Numbered from the stretch's first letter, positions 35,256-45,696 are shown. The stretch is DNA of 64,000 nt from Bifidobacterium breve (GCA_945883755.1 CAMCXX010000001.1:1-64000); one strand, 5' to 3'. Notes: a model not told the origin generated them from the letters alone. Translations and numbers: made by a program.

Positions 35256-38200
35256 ATGCGCAGCGAAGTTAAAGCGTTGGAAGCTGTAATCAATAAGTAC
35301 TTACTGGATCAAGTAGGCCCATTAGTTGCCCCAGCGGCGATCCACTCATTACTAGCAGCGGTTGCATCTAATGAGCAGCCATTATTGTTGGTGGCAAGCT
35401 CTACTAGAAAAGCTGATGAGTTAACTGCAGAATTAAAATCATACTTACCAGCAACTGCAATCGCTAATTTTCCACCTTGGGAAACCTTGCCACATGAGAG
35501 ATTAAGTCCTAAAAGTGACACCGTTACAAATCGCTTCAAGGCCTTAAATGCTATTGCTTCAAAACAATCACAGATTGTTGTTACATCAATTCGCGCTCTA
35601 CTTCAACCAATAATTGCTAATGATCTAAGTGAAACAAAACTCTCGTTGGCAATTGGTCAACAGATTGAATTAAGTGTATTAGTTGAGAAGTTATCAACAT
35701 TTGGTTTTGCACGAGTTGATCTAGTCGAGCGCCGCGGTGAGTTTGCCGTGCGTGGCGGGATCGTTGATCTCTTTCCTGCCGATCATGAACATCCGGTGCG
35801 AGTTGATTACTTTGGTGATGAGATAGAGGAGCTCTCATACTTTTCAATTTCAGATCAGCGAAGAATTACAAAGCTTGAACAACTGCAGATTTATCCATGT
35901 CGAGAGTTGATTATCGATACAGAGGTAAAAATTAAGGCAGCTGCCTTAGGTGAGCGTTATCCCCAAATTAAAGAGTTAACCGAGAAAATACAGGAGGGAA
36001 TTTACTTTGAAGGAGTTGAATCATTAGCAGCCGGCTTAGTTAATGAGTACAAATCGTTGATTCAATACCTGCCAGCTAAAACTCAAATTTGGTTAATTGA
36101 TCAACCTCGACTCACTTCCCGGGCAATTGATCTCTTAGAAACAAATCAAGAGTTTCTAGAGGCTGCCTGGTCAAATTTAGCTTGGACAAATTTAGAAGGA
36201 CAAAAAAGTGGGGCAAAGCAAGCCCCGATTGATTTAAGTAAAGAGTTAGATAAGGGAAGCTTCTTCACCCTTGATTTTATAATCTCTGAAAGTAAAGAGG
36301 CTCACTTCTCATTGCGAGCTTTAAATCTTTATCAGACTGACCCCAGTGATCTTGAGATTGAAGAGATTACTGAGATTGAATCCTTTGGTAATGATTATGA
36401 GGCGGCAATTTTACAGATTAAGGAGTGGTTTAAGGATGGGTATCAAATAACCTTCTCCGCCCCAGGTTTAGGCACATTAAATCGATTTCATGAATTACTA
36501 AATCAAGCAGATTTACCAAACTCTATAACTTCATTTGAAAGCTCTGTAATTCATTTAATTCAAAGCGCAATTGCAAATGGATTTATCAGCAAATCAGAAA
36601 AGATTGTCTTCCTGACAGAGAAAGATATCTCTGGGCAGCGCGCCTCTGATAAAGATCTAGCGCGAATGCCATCTCGGCGGAAAAAATCTATTGATCCGCT
36701 ACTGCTGATTGCCGGAGATTATGTAGTCCATGAACAGCATGGCGTAGGTCGTTATGTTGAATTGATAAATCGAAGTACTAATGGTGTTACACGAGAGTAT
36801 TTAGTACTTGAATATGCATCTGCTAAGCGTGGTCAACCAGCAGATAAATTGTTTGTACCAACTGACACCCTAGAACAGGTGACTAAGTATGTAGGTGGTG
36901 AAGCGCCATCACTACACCGAATTGGTGGTGCAGATTGGCAAACGACTAAGCGAAAGGCAAGAAAGGCAATCAAACAGATTGCAGCAGAGTTAATTAGATT
37001 GTATGCGGCTCGAATGAGTGCACCTGGTTTTGCGTTTTCGCAAGATACACCTTGGCAAAAGGAGTTAGAGGAGAGCTTTGCATTTGTTGAAACAATTGAT
37101 CAACAATCCACGATAGATGAGGTAAAGCGTGACATGGAAGCGCCTCATCCTATGGATCGAATTGTTTGTGGTGATGTTGGGTATGGCAAAACAGAGATTG
37201 CAGTACGAGCGGCATTTAAAGCGGTTCAAGATGGAAAACAGGTTGCGATCTTGGTACCCACAACATTACTTGTTCAACAACACTTAAATACCTTTACATC
37301 TCGCTACTCTGGCTTTCCAATTAAAATCGCAGCGCTTTCAAGGTTTAATACGGCAGCGCAAAGTAAATCAATTATTGCTGGCCTAGCCACAGGTGAGATT
37401 GATGTTGTTATCGGAACCCACAGATTACTATCTAAAGATATTGCCTTTAGAGATCTTGGTTTATTAGTAGTTGATGAAGAGCAACGATTTGGTGTAGAAC
37501 ATAAAGAGGAGTTAAAGAAAGCGCGAACAAATGTTGATGTACTAGCTATGTCGGCAACACCAATTCCACGAACGCTTGAGATGGCTATTACCGGGATTAG
37601 AGAGATGTCTAATATAACTACGCCGCCGGAGGAGCGTCATCCAGTTTTGACATATGTTGGACCATATGATGAAAAACAGGTTGGTGCGGCTATCCATCGC
37701 GAGTTACTGAGAGATGGTCAGATCTTCTTTATTCATAACCGAGTTGAAAGTATTGAAGCGGTCGCAGAGCGGCTTAAAAAATTAGTACCTGAATTAAAAA
37801 TTGGAATCGCACATGGCCAAATGAATGAGCGAGTTCTGGAGGATGTAATTCTAGGATTTTGGAATCGAGAGTTTGATTTACTGCTATGCACAACAATTAT
37901 TGAAAGTGGAATTGATATTCCAAATGCCAATACTTTAATTGTCGATCGATCTGATCTATTTGGATTGTCACAATTGCACCAATTGCGAGGACGAGTGGGT
38001 CGAAGTCGCGAGCGTGCGTATGCCTACTTTCTCTATCCAACAGATAAACCGATCACCGAGTTAGCCCATGATCGATTAACAACAATTGCAACTAATACCG
38101 ATCTTGGTGCTGGCATACAGGTTGCATTAAAGGATTTAGAAATTCGTGGTGCTGGAAATTTGTTAGGTGGTGAGCAATCTGGTCATATCGCTGAGGTTGG

Positions 38201-38750
38201 CTTTGATCTTTATATGAGGATGGTCGCTGATGCCGTAGAGGAGTTTAAGAGCGGTTACTTTGAGGATCAACCAAAGAGGATTGAGTGCAAAGTTGAGCTA
38301 CCAATTAATGCCCATCTACCAGTTGATTACATCGAGTCAGAGAGATTGAGGTTGGATTTATATCGCAGAATTGCAGATGCGGTTGATGATATAGCTTTAG
38401 ATGAAATCAAACTTGAGTTAATTGATCGATTTGGAAAGTTACCTGAACCGGTTAATGAGTTGCTTGCAGTTGCAGCCCTTCGAATATATGCAAAAAATTT
38501 AGGGATTAAAGAGATCGCCTTAGCTGGTAAAAATCTAAGGATGCAGCCGATCTTCCTGCCGGAATCGGCGCAAATAAAGTTAAATCGCCTATATCCAGGT
38601 TCAATCTATAAAAGTGCCAGCGAGACGGTTCTTGTCGCTCGCCCGCATACGCCCAATTGGATTGAAGCGGGTCGGTTAGGGGATACTTCTTCTCTTGCTT
38701 GGGTCGATTCAATTCTTAAGAATTTAATTCAACCATTAGCTAAAAATTAA
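35256..38750 (+). CDS. mfd: Transcription-repair coupling factor
   Basis: Translocase that removes stalled RNA polymerase and recruits UvrA; 1164 residues from the ATG at 35256. This start is chosen because GGAG lies six to seven bases ahead; a TTG 27 bases earlier is in frame. Domains in order are the UvrB-like N-terminal module (TRKADELTAEL, RGEFAVRGGIVDLFPAD), the CarD-like polymerase-binding domain (GDYVVHEQHGVGRYVEL near residue 490), and the helicase lobes with GDVGYGKTEIAVRAAF, DEEQRFGV and QLRGRVGRSRERAYAYFLYP. The C-terminal TRCF domain follows. It heads a run shared with other actinobacteria: lipoprotein, mazG, eno. Confidence 0.96.
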   Translation: MRSEVKALEAVINKYLLDQVGPLVAPAAIHSLLAAVASNEQPLLLVASSTRKADELTAELKSYLPATAIANFPPWETLPHERLSPKSDTVTNRFKALNAIASKQSQIVVTSIRALLQPIIANDLSETKLSLAIGQQIELSVLVEKLSTFGFARVDLVERRGEFAVRGGIVDLFPADHEHPVRVDYFGDEIEELSYFSISDQRRITKLEQLQIYPCRELIIDTEVKIKAAALGERYPQIKELTEKIQEGIYFEGVESLAAGLVNEYKSLIQYLPAKTQIWLIDQPRLTSRAIDLLETNQEFLEAAWSNLAWTNLEGQKSGAKQAPIDLSKELDKGSFFTLDFIISESKEAHFSLRALNLYQTDPSDLEIEEITEIESFGNDYEAAILQIKEWFKDGYQITFSAPGLGTLNRFHELLNQADLPNSITSFESSVIHLIQSAIANGFISKSEKIVFLTEKDISGQRASDKDLARMPSRRKKSIDPLLLIAGDYVVHEQHGVGRYVELINRSTNGVTREYLVLEYASAKRGQPADKLFVPTDTLEQVTKYVGGEAPSLHRIGGADWQTTKRKARKAIKQIAAELIRLYAARMSAPGFAFSQDTPWQKELEESFAFVETIDQQSTIDEVKRDMEAPHPMDRIVCGDVGYGKTEIAVRAAFKAVQDGKQVAILVPTTLLVQQHLNTFTSRYSGFPIKIAALSRFNTAAQSKSIIAGLATGEIDVVIGTHRLLSKDIAFRDLGLLVVDEEQRFGVEHKEELKKARTNVDVLAMSATPIPRTLEMAITGIREMSNITTPPEERHPVLTYVGPYDEKQVGAAIHRELLRDGQIFFIHNRVESIEAVAERLKKLVPELKIGIAHGQMNERVLEDVILGFWNREFDLLLCTTIIESGIDIPNANTLIVDRSDLFGLSQLHQLRGRVGRSRERAYAYFLYPTDKPITELAHDRLTTIATNTDLGAGIQVALKDLEIRGAGNLLGGEQSGHIAEVGFDLYMRMVADAVEEFKSGYFEDQPKRIECKVELPINAHLPVDYIESERLRLDLYRRIADAVDDIALDEIKLELIDRFGKLPEPVNELLAVAALRIYAKNLGIKEIALAGKNLRMQPIFLPESAQIKLNRLYPGSIYKSASETVLVARPHTPNWIEAGRLGDTSSLAWVDSILKNLIQPLAKN

Positions 38751-38794
38751 GAGAAGTTCGAGTCAGATTCAACTAGTGGAAACAGAGGATGTAA

Positions 38795-39412
38795 TTGTTC
38801 AACCAGGTTAATAAATTTAAAAAATTCTTTGCTGGATTAATTGCCCTAATGGTGCTAACTGGTTGTAGCCAGGTTGGCTCAGGTGTTTCAATTGGTGATT
38901 CTGAGATTAGCTCTGCGCAAATTCAAAAGTATGTTGATGAAATTCTGACCGAGCGCTCAAAGGTTGATACCTCCCAAATGCAATTAGATGCGGGCGCGGT
39001 TTTAATTCGTACTCAAGCACAATTTCAGATAATCTCCGCAATTCTTGATCAAATAATCGCAGATAAGAAAATTTCAGTTACGCCAGCAGATGTAGCAGCT
39101 CGACGAGCAGCGATTGTGAATCAAGTAGGTGGCGAGGATCAAATGCCTAAAGCATTAGTTGCTGCTGGTTTGGCACCATCAAACTTTGATAAGTACCTAA
39201 AGATTATTTTGATTTCAGAGAGATTAAATGAGCTTGTTCTTGCAGAGGGTGCTACAGAGCAGACCGCTGGAGACGCAGTTACTAAATTGGTTACAGATGC
39301 TGCTAATAAATTAGGAGTCACTGTTAACTCTCGATATGGCAAATGGAATGAATTAACCGCCACTATTGATGATGCTGATAATACTGATGGCGCTGTTACG
39401 CCAGCTCCATAA
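38795..39412 (+). CDS. SurA-N-like lipoprotein
   Basis: Probable exported lipoprotein with a peptidyl-prolyl isomerase/chaperone-like N-terminal domain but no visible PPIase catalytic domain; 205 residues. A lipobox LTGC gives Cys24 after a hydrophobic segment. The helical part IGDSEISSAQIQKYVDEI resembles the SurA N-domain. The start is TTG, supported by AGAGGA about six bases upstream. The C-terminal tail is Asp/Ala-rich. Position between mfd and mazG is conserved in actinobacteria (LpqU region in M. tuberculosis), though the client is unknown. Confidence 0.8.
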   Translation: MFNQVNKFKKFFAGLIALMVLTGCSQVGSGVSIGDSEISSAQIQKYVDEILTERSKVDTSQMQLDAGAVLIRTQAQFQIISAILDQIIADKKISVTPADVAARRAAIVNQVGGEDQMPKALVAAGLAPSNFDKYLKIILISERLNELVLAEGATEQTAGDAVTKLVTDAANKLGVTVNSRYGKWNELTATIDDADNTDGAVTPAP

Positions 39413-39444
39413 TTATCAATACTTAATAAAAATTTGAAGCAATT

Positions 39445-40101
39445 GTGAGCTCACAGTTAGTAAGACTTCGTCAGGTGATGGATCAACTCCGATCACCTGG
39501 AGGTTGTCCGTGGGATGCCGAACAGGATCATCAATCCCTTTTAAAGTACTTACTTGAAGAGTCATATGAGTTTATTGAGGTAGTTGAAGAGGGCGATCAA
39601 AAAGCTATGCAAGAGGAGCTTGGCGATCTACTACTTCAAGTTTTCTTCCACTCAAGAATTGCCGAAGAGCATCAAGATTCGCCATTTAATATTGAAGATG
39701 TGGCAAAGACAATCGCAGATAAGTTAGAACACAGGCACCCACATGTTTTTGGCGACCAACAAGTAAGTTCAAGTACTGAGGTGCTAGAAAATTGGGAGAA
39801 ACAAAAAGCGGTTGAAAAGGGAAGAAGTTCAGCGATTGATGGTGTGCCAGTTGGTCAACCAGCGTTGCCACTAGTAGCTAAGTTGCTTTACCGAAGTGAA
39901 AAATTTGATTATAAGTTGGATCTACCACAATCGGTGAAGTTGGATCCAAATATTAAATCAGATCAATTTGGTGATCTACTTGTTGGAATTATTGCTCAGG
40001 CAGTAAATCTTGGAATTGATCCAGAGGCGGCGCTTCGCACTGCAGCGAAGGGCTTAATCAGCAATATCTTGCAGTATGAACAAGGTAGAATTACCCCATA
40101 A
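39445..40101 (+). CDS. mazG: Nucleoside triphosphate pyrophosphohydrolase MazG
   Basis: Hydrolyses (mis-formed) NTPs to NMP and PPi. Residues 15-35 read LRSPGGCPWDAEQDHQSLLK, followed by the metal-binding EExxE/ExxD pattern YLLEESYEFIEVVEEGD and LQEELGDLLLQVFFHSRIAEE-like helices, then KLEHRHPHVFG. At 218 residues it corresponds to the single-domain plus partial second repeat typical of actinobacteria. The start is GTG at 39445. eno follows after 27 bases. Confidence 0.93.
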   Translation: MSSQLVRLRQVMDQLRSPGGCPWDAEQDHQSLLKYLLEESYEFIEVVEEGDQKAMQEELGDLLLQVFFHSRIAEEHQDSPFNIEDVAKTIADKLEHRHPHVFGDQQVSSSTEVLENWEKQKAVEKGRSSAIDGVPVGQPALPLVAKLLYRSEKFDYKLDLPQSVKLDPNIKSDQFGDLLVGIIAQAVNLGIDPEAALRTAAKGLISNILQYEQGRITP

Positions 40102-40119
40102 TTAATCTAACTTTTCTAG

Positions 40120-41406
<1,287 letters not shown>

Positions 41407-41408
41407 TT

Positions 41409-41858
41409 TTGGCACCTAGATTTTTTGCAGCTCCACTTATATCTGCCAGTAGAAAAAAAATTCAAGGTGAATTAAAGCGTCAAGGTTTATCAAATCGAGC
41501 ATTAATTTTAGGTGTGATTTTATTTGCACTAGCAGTCACTATTGCACCGCCACTTCAGCATTACTTTACTCAGAAGGCTGCAATAAACGCCCTTGAGGTA
41601 CAAATAAAAGATAATCAAGCGATGGTAGATGCTGCGGTAAAAGAGTTAGCACAGTGGGATGATCCAGAGTATGTTGCAAGTCAAGCTCGCGCCAGATTGC
41701 ACTTTGTTTTTCCAGGTGAGCGCAAGTACATCGTCTTAGATGAAAGTACTGGTGAGGCCACACAAGATGAAACAAAGGTTTCAGAACAGTTTCCAGTTGG
41801 AATTCCATGGTACTCACGGTTGATTTCATCCATCACAAGCACAAATGTAAATCCATAA
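41409..41858 (+). CDS. Septum formation initiator (FtsB/DivIC family)
   Basis: Single-pass division protein, 149 residues: a basic cytoplasmic N-terminus (ISASRKKIQGELKRQG), a transmembrane helix at about residues 30-48 (ALILGVILFALAVTIAPPL), an extracytoplasmic coiled coil (INALEVQIKDNQAMVDAAVKELAQW), and the conserved DPEYVASQARARLHFVFPGERKYIV. The start is TTG two bases after the eno stop, with AAAGG six bases upstream. DUF501 begins directly after the stop. Confidence 0.92.
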   Translation: MAPRFFAAPLISASRKKIQGELKRQGLSNRALILGVILFALAVTIAPPLQHYFTQKAAINALEVQIKDNQAMVDAAVKELAQWDDPEYVASQARARLHFVFPGERKYIVLDESTGEATQDETKVSEQFPVGIPWYSRLISSITSTNVNP

Positions 41859-42383
41859 ATGAGCAAGGCCACACAACAAGATCTTGATGTGGTTGCAGCA
41901 CAACTGCAACGCACTCCAAGGGATGTTCACGAGGTTGCTCACCGCTGTCCCTGTGGCGAGGTTGATGTTGTTACAACACCACCTCGATTAGCAGATGGCA
42001 CACCATTTCCTACCTTTTACTACGCAACCTGTCCAAAGTTAACAGCTGCAATATCAACGCTGGAGAGTTCAGGTTTAATGATTACTATGAATGAGAGATT
42101 ACAAAATGATTCAGCGTTACAAAGTGCATATCGCCAAGCACATCTAAAGTATGAAGCTGCACGAGATGCGGTTGCAATTGAATTAAATCTAGATGTTCCA
42201 GAGGTCAAAGGAACAACAGCTGGTGGTATGCCTGATCGAGTTAAATGTTTGCACTCCTTAATCGCACACTCCCTAGCTGCTGGTGAGGGTGTTAATCCAC
42301 TTGGTGATGAAGCGCTAGCTGCACTACCTGATTGGTGGATAAACAAACCATGTAGTGAGTTATCAAATTTGTTGGATAAATAA
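41859..42383 (+). CDS. DUF501 family protein
   Basis: Function unknown; a protein of 174 residues found mainly in actinobacteria and always near eno and ppx. Visible are RTPRDVHEVAHRCPCGEVDVVTTPPRL with a CxC pair, FPTFYYATCPKL with a third Cys, a helical middle, and the C-terminal HSLIAHSLAAGEGVNPLGDEAL. The Cys and His residues may bind a metal. Starts with no gap after ftsB and its last base overlaps the ATG of ppx. Confidence 0.9.
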   Translation: MSKATQQDLDVVAAQLQRTPRDVHEVAHRCPCGEVDVVTTPPRLADGTPFPTFYYATCPKLTAAISTLESSGLMITMNERLQNDSALQSAYRQAHLKYEAARDAVAIELNLDVPEVKGTTAGGMPDRVKCLHSLIAHSLAAGEGVNPLGDEALAALPDWWINKPCSELSNLLDK

Positions 42384-43300
42384 TGAGTCGAGTGGCGGCG
42401 ATTGATTGTGGAACCAACTCAATCCGGTTATTGATTGCAGATATCAGCGATAGTAATTTTAAAGAGGTCGTACGTGAGATGGAGGTTGTTAGATTAGGCC
42501 AAGGCGTTGATGTGAATAAAGCATTTCATCCAGATGCGATCGCACGAACCTTAAGTGCAGTTGAAAAATATGCGCGACAAATTAAAGATAATGATGTTGA
42601 GAAAATAAGATTTTGCGCGACAAGTGCATCCAGAGATGCCACCAATCGAGATATCTTCATTGATGGCGTTAGAGATATTTTAGGTGTTGAAGTAGAGGTA
42701 ATCTCTGGCGAAGAGGAGGCGGCACTCTCCTTTGCTGGTGCAACAAAAGAGCTATCGCAAAGTGATGCACCATTTTTAGTTGTTGATATCGGCGGCGGTT
42801 CGACTGAATTTGTAATTGGATCAATAAAAGTAGAGTCTGCAAAAAGTGTGAACATTGGTTGTGTCAGAATGAGTGAACGCCACTTCACCCAACAACCCCC
42901 AACATCAGCACAATTACATGCTGCAATCTCTGATATTGATCAAGCGATTGCAATAGCGGCAAAAGATGTACCAATTACGACTGCACAAACATTGATTGCG
43001 GTTGCCGGTACTGCTACAACTATCGCTGCAGCAGCATTAGAGCTTGACTCTTACGATCGATATGCAATTCATCTGGCTCGAATATCAGCTGAGAAAGTTT
43101 TTCAAGTAGCAGCAAAGTTACAAAGTTTAAATCGGGATGAGATTGCTAAGTTGGGTTATATGCATCCTGGCAGAGTTGATGTAATTACAGCGGGCGCCTT
43201 GGTTTTATCTAGAGTTATGGCCGCAACTGGTGCATCGGAGTTTGTGGCATCTGAGAGCGACATTCTCGATGGCATGGCGTGGAAATTGGCTGGTGAGTAA
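42383..43300 (+). CDS. ppx: Exopolyphosphatase / Ppx-GppA family phosphatase
   Basis: Hydrolyses terminal phosphate from polyphosphate or pppGpp; 305 residues, the short actinobacterial PPX type without a C-terminal HD domain. Landmarks are AAIDCGTNSIRLLIAD, FCATSASRDATNRD, ISGEEEAALSFAGA, the phosphate loop VVDIGGGSTEFVIG, and AGTATTIAAAAL. Which substrate dominates cannot be read. It ends the eno operon, 38 bases before a tRNA. Confidence 0.92.
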   Translation: MSRVAAIDCGTNSIRLLIADISDSNFKEVVREMEVVRLGQGVDVNKAFHPDAIARTLSAVEKYARQIKDNDVEKIRFCATSASRDATNRDIFIDGVRDILGVEVEVISGEEEAALSFAGATKELSQSDAPFLVVDIGGGSTEFVIGSIKVESAKSVNIGCVRMSERHFTQQPPTSAQLHAAISDIDQAIAIAAKDVPITTAQTLIAVAGTATTIAAAALELDSYDRYAIHLARISAEKVFQVAAKLQSLNRDEIAKLGYMHPGRVDVITAGALVLSRVMAATGASEFVASESDILDGMAWKLAGE

Positions 43301-43338
43301 GCCAATAAAAGACGGGTAGATTTACCCCCTGAAGATTC

Positions 43339-43411
43339 GCCCCTGTAGCCCAATGGCAGAGGCATGCGACTTAAAATCGCACAAGTGTGGGTTCGACCCC
43401 CACCGGGGGCA
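43339..43411 (+). tRNA. tRNA with anticodon TAA (Leu by anticodon), short variable loop
   Basis: Acceptor GCCCCTG pairs with CGGGGGC and is followed by A73; CCA is not encoded. The anticodon stem TGCGA/TCGCA encloses loop CTTAAAA, anticodon TAA, reading TTA. The variable region is only five bases (CAAGT), then T arm GTGGG/CCCAC. Normal bacterial tRNA-Leu has a long variable arm, so the shape is class I while the anticodon and A73 point to leucine. The gene is intact and its neighbourhood after ppx suggests conservation. Confidence 0.88.
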
Positions 43412-43555
43412 CGCTCATCTTCAGTTGAGAATTAAGCAAAGATTAAGCAGAAAAGGCGAGATTGGCTACCCATTTGGAATTAAGGGTGGTTAATATTTGT
43501 TCTACCTAACGCACTTGGATTAAGTGTGTTTGACTAATTTTGCAAAAGGAGAAAA

Positions 43556-44338
43556 ATGCAAAGTTCTAATCCAGTACTTGGTAAAGCTTTTAATCAACCA
43601 AGCAACGCCTTGTCGCAAAACTCTTATCAAGAGTTAGAGAAGGCATACCAGGCACCAGCTGCTTCATCCATTCGCACAGGTCGAATGACAATTGAGGATG
43701 TTGTAGCAAAAACCGGATTTTTATTTGGCTTACTTGTAGTTGTCGGTGCATTTGCATGGAGTGCAAATCTTGGAATGGGCACGGCAATGATTGGATTTAT
43801 TGGAGCCTTTGTGCTTGCAATGGTCATTTCATTTTCAAAGACAGTTAAACCAGCCCTAGTAGTTACTTATGCAGCGTTGCAAGGTCTGGCTATTGGAACG
43901 ATCTCTCATTTCTATGAGGGCGCCTATCCTGGAATTGTTAGCCAAGCGGTAATTGGAACGATCGCCGCATTTGCTGGTGTGTTATTTATGTACCGCAGTG
44001 GTCGCTTACGCGCCACACCAAAATTCACTCGTACTTTAATTGGTGCTGCAATTGGTTACTTTATTTTGGCCCTTGTCTCATTTATTGCATCATTCTTTGG
44101 AGTCGGACAGGGTTATGGCTTCTACGGAGTTTCTGGACTTGGACTTCTGCTTGCAGTAGCTGGTGTAGCAATTGCAAGCTTCTTCCTGGTTTTAGATTTT
44201 GATCAGGTTGAAAAGGGAGTAGCCGCTGGAGTACCAGAGAAAGAGTCTTGGCGTGCCGCTTTTGGTTTAATGGTTACGATCGTTTGGCTATATCTTGAGG
44301 TATTACGTCTGCTATCAATTCTACGGAATGATCGCTAA
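43556..44338 (+). CDS. Bax inhibitor-1 / YccA-like membrane protein
   Basis: Integral membrane protein, 260 residues, with a soluble N-terminus of about 55 residues (SYQELEKAYQAPAAS) and seven hydrophobic segments. Family features are VTYAALQGLAIGTISHFYE and the C-terminal DFDQVEKGVAAGVPEKESWRAAFGLMVTIVWLYLEVLRLLSIL, whose acidic residues form the proton/calcium-sensing site in BsYetJ. Its role here is unknown; calcium leak is known only for distant relatives. AGGAG lies six bases before the ATG. A perfect terminator follows at 44351. Confidence 0.92.
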   Translation: MQSSNPVLGKAFNQPSNALSQNSYQELEKAYQAPAASSIRTGRMTIEDVVAKTGFLFGLLVVVGAFAWSANLGMGTAMIGFIGAFVLAMVISFSKTVKPALVVTYAALQGLAIGTISHFYEGAYPGIVSQAVIGTIAAFAGVLFMYRSGRLRATPKFTRTLIGAAIGYFILALVSFIASFFGVGQGYGFYGVSGLGLLLAVAGVAIASFFLVLDFDQVEKGVAAGVPEKESWRAAFGLMVTIVWLYLEVLRLLSILRNDR

Positions 44339-44350
44339 ATAAAAAAAGTT

Positions 44351-44390
44351 AAACAGGAGCTGTGAGCGATCACAGCTCCTGTTTGTTTTT
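44351..44390. terminator. Perfect 15-bp terminator between convergent genes
   Basis: AAACAGGAGCTGTGA, loop GCGA, TCACAGCTCCTGTTT, then GTTTTT on the + strand; an A run precedes it, so it works on both strands. The right arm (44370-44384) also encodes the last codons and stop of the leftward MFS gene. Confidence 0.92.
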
Positions 44391-45575
44391 ATCAGGAATT
44401 AATTCATGACCCAACTTTGATTGTCTAGTTTCAGGCAAGATTAATGCTAAAAATATCGCTGATGAGTAAACAACCGCTGAGAGTATAAATGCGGCTTGAA
44501 AAGAGTAGAGATCTGTTAGTAGACCTACCAAAATTGGGCCGACAATCATTCCGGCATCTCCTGCCATCTGCCAGGCAGCAATTACCTGTCCACCTCTTCC
44601 TCTAATAATGTCGCCAACTACGCTGCCAGGTGCGGTTCCAACATATGCACCACCTAAACCAAAAAGTGCCATGGATATGAAGTAGAGAGCGACATTATCG
44701 GTAATACATAAAACCAAGATAGCGGACAAAACAACTGTGCCACCTATTAGTAACGCAGCTCTACGACCGCTTTCATCGGAGAATCTGCCCGCACGCAGCA
44801 AGAAAATTCCTTGCAAAAGTGCGCCAATAGTTAAGCCAATTCCAGCAATTGTTACAGTTGAGTTTAACTTTTCAGTTACAAATAATGGCAGGATTGAAGA
44901 TCGCATTCCAAATAAGACCCAGTTGTTTACAAAGGCTAGAACTAAGGCGATTTGGTATGGCCGTAATTTAAAGGCCTCTCTTAATGTGGTAGTTTCAATA
45001 CTGTCACCACGTACATCAACCTTGCGACCTAATCTTCGCTCACTTAAGAAGAAGAGCGCAGTAATTCCGGCAAGGGCAAGGCTCACTGAGTAAACAAAAA
45101 ATGGCGCTCTAAGGGATAACCCCGATAGCAATCCACCAAATGCCGGGCCTGCGATGCCACCAATTAAAAAGCCACCATTGTAAAGTGATTGAGCACGAGC
45201 TCGTACATCATCTGTTACTGATCGCATTAATAATGATCCAGCTGAAACAGAGAACATAGAGGAACCTAATCCACCAAGGGTGCGAAAGATTAAGAGTTGA
45301 TTGTAATTTTGAGAGAGTGCAGTTAACAAAGTAAAGAAAGCGACCATAAATAGGCCAACACCTAAAACAGTTCGCTCACCAAATCGATCTACCAATCGCC
45401 CCGAGAATAGACCTGAGGCGAATCGCATAAAGGCAAAGGCAGAGATAACTAAGCCAATCGCAGTTTTGTTAACACCAAAGGAGGCGGCAAAGATGGGAAT
45501 TGCTGGAATTATTAAACCAAAGCCAATCGCCACTAAAAAGGAGATGCTAGAGAGGATTGCTACCTCTTTAGGCAA
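44370..45575 (-). CDS. MFS transporter, probable drug/metabolite exporter
   Basis: Twelve-helix major facilitator, 401 residues. Between helices 2 and 3 lies the motif A variant GRLVDRFGERTVLG, and FSDESGRRAALLIGG is its counterpart in the second half. Motif C-like GPAFGGLLSG is present in helix 5, a mark of antiporters. Substrate unknown. The start used is TTG at 45575; the frame stays open upstream and would add the family-like STKNPFREL but has no ATG, GTG or TTG there. The stop codon lies inside the terminator hairpin. It faces an ABC exporter operon across a 176-base gap. Confidence 0.9.
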   Translation of the reverse strand: MPKEVAILSSISFLVAIGFGLIIPAIPIFAASFGVNKTAIGLVISAFAFMRFASGLFSGRLVDRFGERTVLGVGLFMVAFFTLLTALSQNYNQLLIFRTLGGLGSSMFSVSAGSLLMRSVTDDVRARAQSLYNGGFLIGGIAGPAFGGLLSGLSLRAPFFVYSVSLALAGITALFFLSERRLGRKVDVRGDSIETTTLREAFKLRPYQIALVLAFVNNWVLFGMRSSILPLFVTEKLNSTVTIAGIGLTIGALLQGIFLLRAGRFSDESGRRAALLIGGTVVLSAILVLCITDNVALYFISMALFGLGGAYVGTAPGSVVGDIIRGRGGQVIAAWQMAGDAGMIVGPILVGLLTDLYSFQAAFILSAVVYSSAIFLALILPETRQSKLGHELIPDKNKQEL

Positions 45576-45651
45576 CTCTCTAAATGGATTTTTTGTACTT
45601 AGTTTAATGCCACACCATCCTTGAAGATTTATTAAGATTTACAAATAGAGA

Positions 45652-45673
45652 ACATATAGACAACATATAGACA
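45652..45673. repeat. Tandem 11-base direct repeat in divergent gap
   Basis: ACATATAGACA twice without spacing, in the gap between the MFS and ABC exporter genes. Two repeats on one helical turn spacing are compatible with a regulator-binding site. Confidence 0.7.
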
Positions 45674-45680
45674 ATAGGTG

Positions 45681-45696
45681 CAGAGCATAAGCTCTG
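45681..45696. promoter_or_regulatory. Short perfect palindrome, possible operator
   Basis: CAGAGC-ATAA-GCTCTG, eight bases after the tandem repeat and 55 bases before the ABC ATP-binding gene. It could bind a dimeric repressor controlling one or both exporters. No regulator gene lies next to it. Confidence 0.35.
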
